Shown here: piece after piece, positions 59,879 through 64,000 of the stretch
How positions within the stretch are numbered: the first letter of the stretch is position 1
Layout: each line of letters opens with the position of its first letter
Source: Yinghuangia elevatio
GTDB lineage: Bacteria > Actinomycetota > Actinomycetes > Streptomycetales > Streptomycetaceae
NCBI RefSeq assembly: GCF_040649515.1
Contig: NZ_JBEZFP010000010.1
Coordinates: 51,369 to 115,368, forward strand
DNA: 64,000 nucleotides
Direction: 5' to 3'
Program-made: the position numbers and the translations under genes
Notes under the pieces: model-generated
Database searches by the model: none
Told to the model about the DNA's origin: nothing
The model's input: the letters and a program-made list of their open reading frames with translations, nothing else

Positions 59879-60496
59879 CTGAGCGAGAACGAAAACGCCG
59901 CGGCGTCCCGCAAGGGCCGCCCCCGGAGTTCGACGGCGGACGACGCGATCCTCGGCGCGACCCGGGCCCTGCTCGCGGAACGCGGCTGGGCCACCCTCAC
60001 GGTCGGGGACGTCGCGGTACGCGCGGGCGTGGCCAAGACCACGCTCTACCGCCGCTGGGCGTCCAAGAACGAACTGGTGACCGCCGCCGTCGCCGACATG
60101 CTCGGCACCCTGGAGCTGCCCGAGGACGGCGACCTGCGGTCCGATCTCGACTCCGTGGTCCGGCAGTTCGCCCAACTGCTGGCGCGTCCCGAGATGTCGA
60201 GCGCGCTCATGGGGCTGATCGCCGACTCGACCCGGGACCCGGAACTGCGCCGCCGGGTGCGCGAGGCCATCGTCGAACCGCAGAAGCGGCTCGTCGTCGA
60301 GGGCCGCGCGCGGGCGCGGGCCCGCGGCGAGGTCGGCGTGGCCGACGCGATCGACGTGGACCTGGTCTTCGACGTGATCGCCGGCACGGTCGTGCACCAC
60401 ATGCTGGTCAGCGCGGAACCCGCGGCCGAGGAATGGGTCGGCCGCTTCGTCGCGTTCGTGACCGCGGGCCTGGTCGGCTGCGCGCCCGGGGGTTGA
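59879..60496 (+). CDS. TetR-family regulator with apparent CTG start
   Basis: 205 residues from CTG at 59879. The frame has a stop at 59834 and no ATG, GTG or TTG before residue 51 (GTG at 60029), which lies in the HTH itself. The upstream codons encode a normal TetR N terminus: SENENAAASRKGRPRSS, AILGATRALLAERGWATLTV, GDVAVRAGVAKTTLYRRWAS. So the true start is probably the CTG four bases after GAGGT, or one was missed. The C-terminal ligand domain resembles TetR_C_11. The inverted repeats upstream of DUF6230 could be its sites; that is not shown. A GC-rich palindrome at 60505-60518 ends the gene. Confidence 0.75.
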   Translation: MSENENAAASRKGRPRSSTADDAILGATRALLAERGWATLTVGDVAVRAGVAKTTLYRRWASKNELVTAAVADMLGTLELPEDGDLRSDLDSVVRQFAQLLARPEMSSALMGLIADSTRDPELRRRVREAIVEPQKRLVVEGRARARARGEVGVADAIDVDLVFDVIAGTVVHHMLVSAEPAAEEWVGRFVAFVTAGLVGCAPGG

Positions 60497-60566
60497 GAAT
60501 CCCTCCCCCGGCCGGGGGGTCGAGCACCCCTCCCCCGGTCGTGCCGCGCAGCCGAATCCGGGTCGT

Positions 60567-60884
60567 TCAGGCGGCCGACGGGGCCACGGGGGCGGTGAAG
60601 ATACGGTCCTTCATCTTCGCCTCGAAGACGAACGGGCCGAACGGCAGCACCGAGGCGAGGAAGGCCAGCCCGGTGGTCTTGCCGTCCCAGCCGAACTTGG
60701 TGCGCATGTCGAGCATGAGCAGGACGTACGCCACGAACAGCAGGCCGTGGATGATGCCGAGCGGCATGACGAGGTTGATGTCCGAGACGCGGCTGAGCAC
60801 GGACCCGAGCAGCAGCAGCGCCAGGAACGACACGCCTTCGCAGCGGGAGACCAGCAGGAACCGGGATACGGGGTTGGACAGCAT
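60567..60884 (-). CDS. DUF3817 small membrane protein 1
   Basis: 105 residues with three membrane segments and the DUF3817 pattern RFLLVSRCEGVSFLALLLLG, MPLGIIHGLLFVAYVLLMLD, and LAFLASVLPFGPFVFEAKM. Function unknown. ATG at 60884 with TCCGGAAAGTGAACTG upstream (weak ribosome site). It follows a related gene at 60939-61268 in the same direction after 54 bases. Confidence 0.9.
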   Translation of the reverse strand: MLSNPVSRFLLVSRCEGVSFLALLLLGSVLSRVSDINLVMPLGIIHGLLFVAYVLLMLDMRTKFGWDGKTTGLAFLASVLPFGPFVFEAKMKDRIFTAPVAPSAA

Positions 60885-60938
60885 CAGTTCACTTTCCGGA
60901 ACGACAAAACCAGCGGGGCGGGGGGCAAGGAGCGCGGG

Positions 60939-61268
60939 TCAGGCGGCCTGGAGCGGCTCGCCGATCCGCCCGCTCTCCTGGACGGCCCGGGCGACCTTGC
61001 GTTCCGCGACGAACGACGCGAACGGCAGCGTGCCGGCCAGCATGACCAGCAGGATCCGCTCGATCCGCCACTTCATCTTCCAGCCGAGGTCGAAGGCCGT
61101 GACGAGGTAGATCATGTAGAGCACGCCGTGGGCCTGGCTGACGTAGAAGGTGATGTCCTCACCCTTGTCGAAGCCGTACTTGAACACCATGCACAGGCAC
61201 AGCAGCAGCAGCCAGCACCCGGTGATGTACGCCATCACGCGGAAACGGGTCAGGACAGCAGGCTTCAC
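60939..61268 (-). CDS. DUF3817 small membrane protein 2
   Basis: 109 residues. FRVMAYITGCWLLLLCLCMV, VSQAHGVLYMIYLVTAFDLG, and RILLVMLAGTLPFASFVAER form three membrane segments with the DUF3817 HG...FD/E layout. Divergent copy of the following gene, so the two are tandem paralogues. ATG at 61268. Upstream lies a MarR gene (61343-61969), close enough (74 bases) to be in the same transcript. Confidence 0.9.
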   Translation of the reverse strand: MKPAVLTRFRVMAYITGCWLLLLCLCMVFKYGFDKGEDITFYVSQAHGVLYMIYLVTAFDLGWKMKWRIERILLVMLAGTLPFASFVAERKVARAVQESGRIGEPLQAA

Positions 61269-61342
61269 GGCGACACACCCTCATTCGCTTCGCCGCCCGG
61301 CACAGGGGCGGCATCCGCAGCATTCACTAGCGCGCAAGCAGA

Positions 61343-61969
61343 CTACGTCGCGCCCTGGGCGGTCTCCGAATCGGCCCCCCGCCCGACGACCTCGCGGACG
61401 CTCTCGTCGGGGTCCGCGGTGATGCCGTCCGGCGAATCCGGCACGACGTCGGCGGCCGGTTCCGACTCCTTGAAGTCACCGGCGTCGACGCGCAGCGGGA
61501 GCAGCATGCGGAAGATGTCCGCGCAGGCGTCGGCGTCGTAGACGCCGAGGCCGAAGTCCCGGGCGACCAGGTCCGCGGTGGCGCGTTCGACGACGTCGCG
61601 GCCTTTGTCGGTGATGGTGGCGAGCGTCCCGCGGCCGTCGCGCGGGTTCGGGCGGCGGGCGACCAGTTCCGCCTTCTCCAGGCGGTCGATGGTGTTCGTC
61701 ACACTTGTCGGGTGCACCATCAGTCGCTCGCCGATCTTGGAGAGCGGGAGCGCGCCGCTGCGGCTGAAGGTGAGCAGCACCAGGGCCTCGTAGCGGGCGA
61801 AGGTCAGGCCGTACGGCTTGAGCACCGTGTCGGCCTCGGCGAGGAGGATCTGCTGGGCCCGCATGATCGAGGTGATCGCGGCCATCGGCGGACACGCGCC
61901 CCAGCGTTCCTCCCACGACTGGGCGGCGCGGGCGATGGGATCGAAGGGGAGGTTCAGCGGCTTGGGCAC
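61343..61969 (-). CDS. MarR-family regulator
   Basis: 208 residues. MarR winged helix: PLSKIGERLMVHPTSVTNTI, DRLEKAELVARRPNPRDGRG, followed by TLATITDKGRDVVERATADL. GTG at 61969 (MPKPLNLPFDPIARAAQSWE) is chosen because family-like sequence begins there; the frame is open to 62065. The last 40 residues are an acidic, disordered tail. It is divergent from another MarR gene at 62102, and a palindrome lies between them; downstream are two DUF3817 genes it may control. Confidence 0.88.
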   Translation of the reverse strand: MPKPLNLPFDPIARAAQSWEERWGACPPMAAITSIMRAQQILLAEADTVLKPYGLTFARYEALVLLTFSRSGALPLSKIGERLMVHPTSVTNTIDRLEKAELVARRPNPRDGRGTLATITDKGRDVVERATADLVARDFGLGVYDADACADIFRMLLPLRVDAGDFKESEPAADVVPDSPDGITADPDESVREVVGRGADSETAQGAT

Positions 61970-62075
61970 TGCGGCAGCGTAGCCTCCGCGGCTACCCGCA
62001 AGTACGGTGCGACCACGTGCTGAACACCCGCGGGGTTCGGCGGCCGTCGGTGGTATGACACGCAAAGGATATTTA

Positions 62076-62087
62076 TTGAATGTTCAA
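62076..62087. promoter_or_regulatory. MarR-type operator between divergent MarR genes
   Basis: TTGAA-TG-TTCAA, a perfect inverted repeat in an AT-rich segment (about 62063-62090) 15 bases before the ATG at 62102. TTGAA/TTCAA sites are typical of MarR regulators, so one or both flanking proteins may bind here. Confidence 0.65.
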
Positions 62088-62101
62088 CAGAACGCGGTAC
62101 C

Positions 62102-62665
62102 ATGGTCGACATGACCACTGAGGAGCCTCGCTGGCTGAGCGATGAGGAACAGCAGATGTGGCGGGCCTCCCTGGGCGTGCTCAATCTGCTCCCCGTCTTC
62201 CTGGAGCGCGACCTCCAGCAGAAGCACGGGCTGACCCTGCACGACTACGAGATTCTCGTGCGCCTGTCCGAGGCGCCCGAGCGCCGCATAAGGATGACGG
62301 AGCTCGCGGGCCTGAGCCATCAGTCCAAGAGCCGCCTCTCGCACCAGATGACCCGCATGGAGAACGCGGGGCTGGTCGTACGCGAGAGCTGCGACTCGGA
62401 CCGGCGCGGGCAGTGGGCGGTGCTCACCGAGGCGGGCTGGGACCGGCTCGTCAAGGCGGCCCCGGACCACGTCGAGAGCGTGCGGCGGCATTACGTCGAC
62501 CTGCTCACCGACGAGCAGAAGCGAGTGCTCGGGGCGGCGTTCGAGACGGTGATGCTGCACCTGCACGCGGACGGCGGCACGGCCGCCTGCCCGTCGCTGT
62601 CGGGCATCAGCGCGTCGGCGAAGAAGACAACGGGGGCGTCGGCGGCAGCAGCGAAGGACGCGTGA
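62102..62665 (+). CDS. MarR-family regulator
   Basis: 187 residues. N-terminal helix WLSDEEQQMWRASLGVLNLL, winged helix (RMTELAGLSHQSKSRLSHQM, TRMENAGLVVRESCDSDRRG, QWAVLTEAGWDRLVKAAPDH). Disordered Ala/Lys tail (SAKKTTGASAAAAKDA). ATG at 62102; ATG at 62111 is equally plausible. Its closest site is the TTGAATGTTCAA palindrome just upstream, which suggests autoregulation. No target gene is downstream; 62666-62924 holds no gene. Confidence 0.92.
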   Translation: MVDMTTEEPRWLSDEEQQMWRASLGVLNLLPVFLERDLQQKHGLTLHDYEILVRLSEAPERRIRMTELAGLSHQSKSRLSHQMTRMENAGLVVRESCDSDRRGQWAVLTEAGWDRLVKAAPDHVESVRRHYVDLLTDEQKRVLGAAFETVMLHLHADGGTAACPSLSGISASAKKTTGASAAAAKDA

Positions 62666-62924
62666 CGAGCGCCGAGGACGCCGTGAGCCCGCAGGCCGTA
62701 CGTGCGGTGCCGCCAGAGGAGCCCTTGGGGCCCTGAAGAGCCCTGAGGCGCCAGAGGAGGCGCTGTAGGCCCTCCTCGGCGTTCTGCGGCTGGTGGGCCC
62801 CGCCGTGAGCCCCGCCGCGCCCGAGTCGGCGACTGGAACCCGGCGGCACTCGGCAGCCGGGTCGAGGGGGCTGGGGGCATCGGCGCGGGAGGGTTCCAGC
62901 AGCCGGCTTGCGCTGTACGGCAGT

Positions 62925-63911
62925 TCAGGGCGCGGTGTCGGCTCCCGGGTCGCGCAGCAGGCCCGCGATGAGTTCGTCGGCTGCCGCGTACGGGTCCAGC
63001 GATCCGTCGGCCACCCGCCCCGCCAGCGCGTCCGCCCGCCGGCCGCCCGTGGGGCCCGCCATGCGGTCGCGCAGCGCGGCGAGGGCGATGGCCTCGACCT
63101 CGGCCCGCACCCGGCGCTGCCGCCGGACGTCCAGCGTGCCGTTGGCCGCCATCCACGCCCGGTGCTTTTCCAGCGCCTCGACGACTTCGTCCAGGCCCTC
63201 GCCGCGCGACGCGACGGTCTTGAGGATCGGCGGACGCCACGAGTCGGGATCGCGCGAAGGCCCCAGCGAGAGCATGTGGTTCAGCTCGCGAGCGGTGGTC
63301 TGCGCGCCGTCGCGGTCGGCCTTGTTGACCACGTAGACGTCGCCGATCTCCAGGATCCCCGCCTTCGCCGCCTGGATCCCGTCGCCCATCCCGGGGGCGA
63401 GCAGGACCACCGTGGTGTCGGCGGCCGACGCCACCTCGACCTCCGATTGCCCCACGCCCACGGTCTCGACGATGACGACGTCGCACCCGGCCGCGTCGAG
63501 CACGCGCAGCGCCTGCGGCGTCGCCCAGGCGAGGCCGCCGAGATGGCCCCGGGAGGCCATCGAGCGGATGAAGACGTCGGGGTCGGTCGCGTGGTCCTGC
63601 ATGCGGATCCGGTCACCGAGCAGCGCACCGCCGGAGAACGGCGACGACGGGTCCACCGCGAGCACGCCGACGCGCTTGCCGAGCACGCGGTACGCCGACA
63701 CGAGCGCCGACGTCGAGGTGGACTTGCCGACGCCGGGCGGGCCGGTGAGGCCCACGACGTACGCCTGCCCGGTGTGCGGCGCCAGCGCCGCCATCACCTC
63801 GCGCAGCAGCGGGGACGCGTCCTCGACGAGCGAGATGAGCCGCGCCACCGCCCGGGGTTGCCCCGCGAGGGCCTGCGCGACAAGCTCCGCGACGTCCGTA
63901 CGCCGGGCCAC
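62925..63911 (-). CDS. meaB: Methylmalonyl-CoA mutase-associated GTPase MeaB
   Basis: 328 residues. G3E-type GTPase that protects and reloads B12-dependent methylmalonyl-CoA mutase. Walker A: GLTGPPGVGKSTSTSAL (about 55-71); MeaB features VLAVDPSSPFSGGALLGDRI and RMQDHATDPDVFIRSMASRG; VIVETVGVGQSEVEV; VVNKADRDG for guanine specificity; and a C-terminal helical arm. GTG at 63911 has AAGGAG six bases upstream; the frame remains open to the window edge (MAARERGYWVGREGG) and could hold the end of another gene. Mutase genes are not in the window. Confidence 0.95.
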   Translation of the reverse strand: MARRTDVAELVAQALAGQPRAVARLISLVEDASPLLREVMAALAPHTGQAYVVGLTGPPGVGKSTSTSALVSAYRVLGKRVGVLAVDPSSPFSGGALLGDRIRMQDHATDPDVFIRSMASRGHLGGLAWATPQALRVLDAAGCDVVIVETVGVGQSEVEVASAADTTVVLLAPGMGDGIQAAKAGILEIGDVYVVNKADRDGAQTTARELNHMLSLGPSRDPDSWRPPILKTVASRGEGLDEVVEALEKHRAWMAANGTLDVRRQRRVRAEVEAIALAALRDRMAGPTGGRRADALAGRVADGSLDPYAAADELIAGLLRDPGADTAP

Positions 63912-64000
63912 CGAGACTCCTTCGGCCGAGATCGAGCGGATCGGTCCGCCTTCCCGACCGACCCAGTACCCGCGTTCGCGGGCGGCCACCGCACGGAAGT

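Noticed and set aside
62666..62924. A gene between the MarR gene and meaB
   Set aside because: No frame with a plausible start, ribosome site or coding pattern; it is intergenic.

Overview
The window is high-GC actinobacterial DNA, most likely from the Streptomycetaceae. The signs are strong G/C preference at third codon positions, frequent GTG starts, the full GlgE alpha-glucan operon, a mycosin, XRE/DUF397 gene pairs, and DUF6114, DUF6230, DUF4383 and DUF3817 proteins. The genus cannot be fixed from the sequence. No rRNA, tRNA, CRISPR array or intact insertion sequence was seen.

Layout. 0-4.5 kb: one-carbon and serine/glycine metabolism. An SseB-like gene (cut by the edge) and an OsmC peroxidase lie on the minus strand; a tandem glycine riboswitch then leads gcvT-gcvH-glyA. 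4.5-9.9 kb: a repeat-rich gene-free stretch, a Doc toxin with a candidate partner, an enoyl-CoA hydratase, an L,D-transpeptidase lipoprotein, a compact Rossmann protein and a small secreted Asn/Gly/Ser-rich protein. 10-15 kb: glycogen debranching enzyme, a CX5R phosphatase, an AbiEi/DUF559-like protein and a divergent HATPase / XRE-DUF397 locus. 16.2-19.9 kb: type VII secretion accessory genes (a small helical protein, a WXG/Pro-Gly-rich protein and mycosin) without core secretion genes, followed by a frameshifted tyrosine-recombinase remnant.

20-28.8 kb: a hydrolase with a divergent regulator and a shared palindrome, a LysR regulator, an MFS transporter remnant, a Ser/Thr kinase fused to an extracellular family-5 solute-binding domain, and a secreted M28 aminopeptidase. 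29-37.8 kb: a surface/secretion island with a second type VII-like unit (small protein, DUF1023 alpha/beta hydrolase, collagen-like protein) and three tandem signal-peptide/C-terminal-anchor paralogues, two with VWA domains. A 20-bp element is repeated upstream of two of them. 38.2-39.3 kb: about 1.1 kb of degenerate GC-rich repeats with larger internal duplications.

39.4-49.9 kb: alpha-glucan metabolism. glgP reads leftward and glgE-treS-mak-glgB rightward from a shared region holding a GCAAGATCTTGC palindrome. TreS and Mak feed maltose-1-phosphate to GlgE, GlgB branches the polymer, and GlgP with GlgX (10 kb) degrade it. 50-64 kb: a secreted esterase, an SDR/DUF2867 protein, a DUF4383 membrane protein divergent from a MerR/B12-type regulator with clustered TGCATC half-sites, a DUF6230-DUF6114 pair, a thioredoxin/TPR co-chaperone, a TetR regulator that seems to start at CTG, two DUF3817 proteins, a divergent MarR pair and meaB.

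The best candidates for something less described are the VWA/VWA-less array with its repeated upstream element, the neighbouring DUF1023/collagen-like pair, the kinase-solute-binding fusion, and the repeat tract. None is proved to be a new system.
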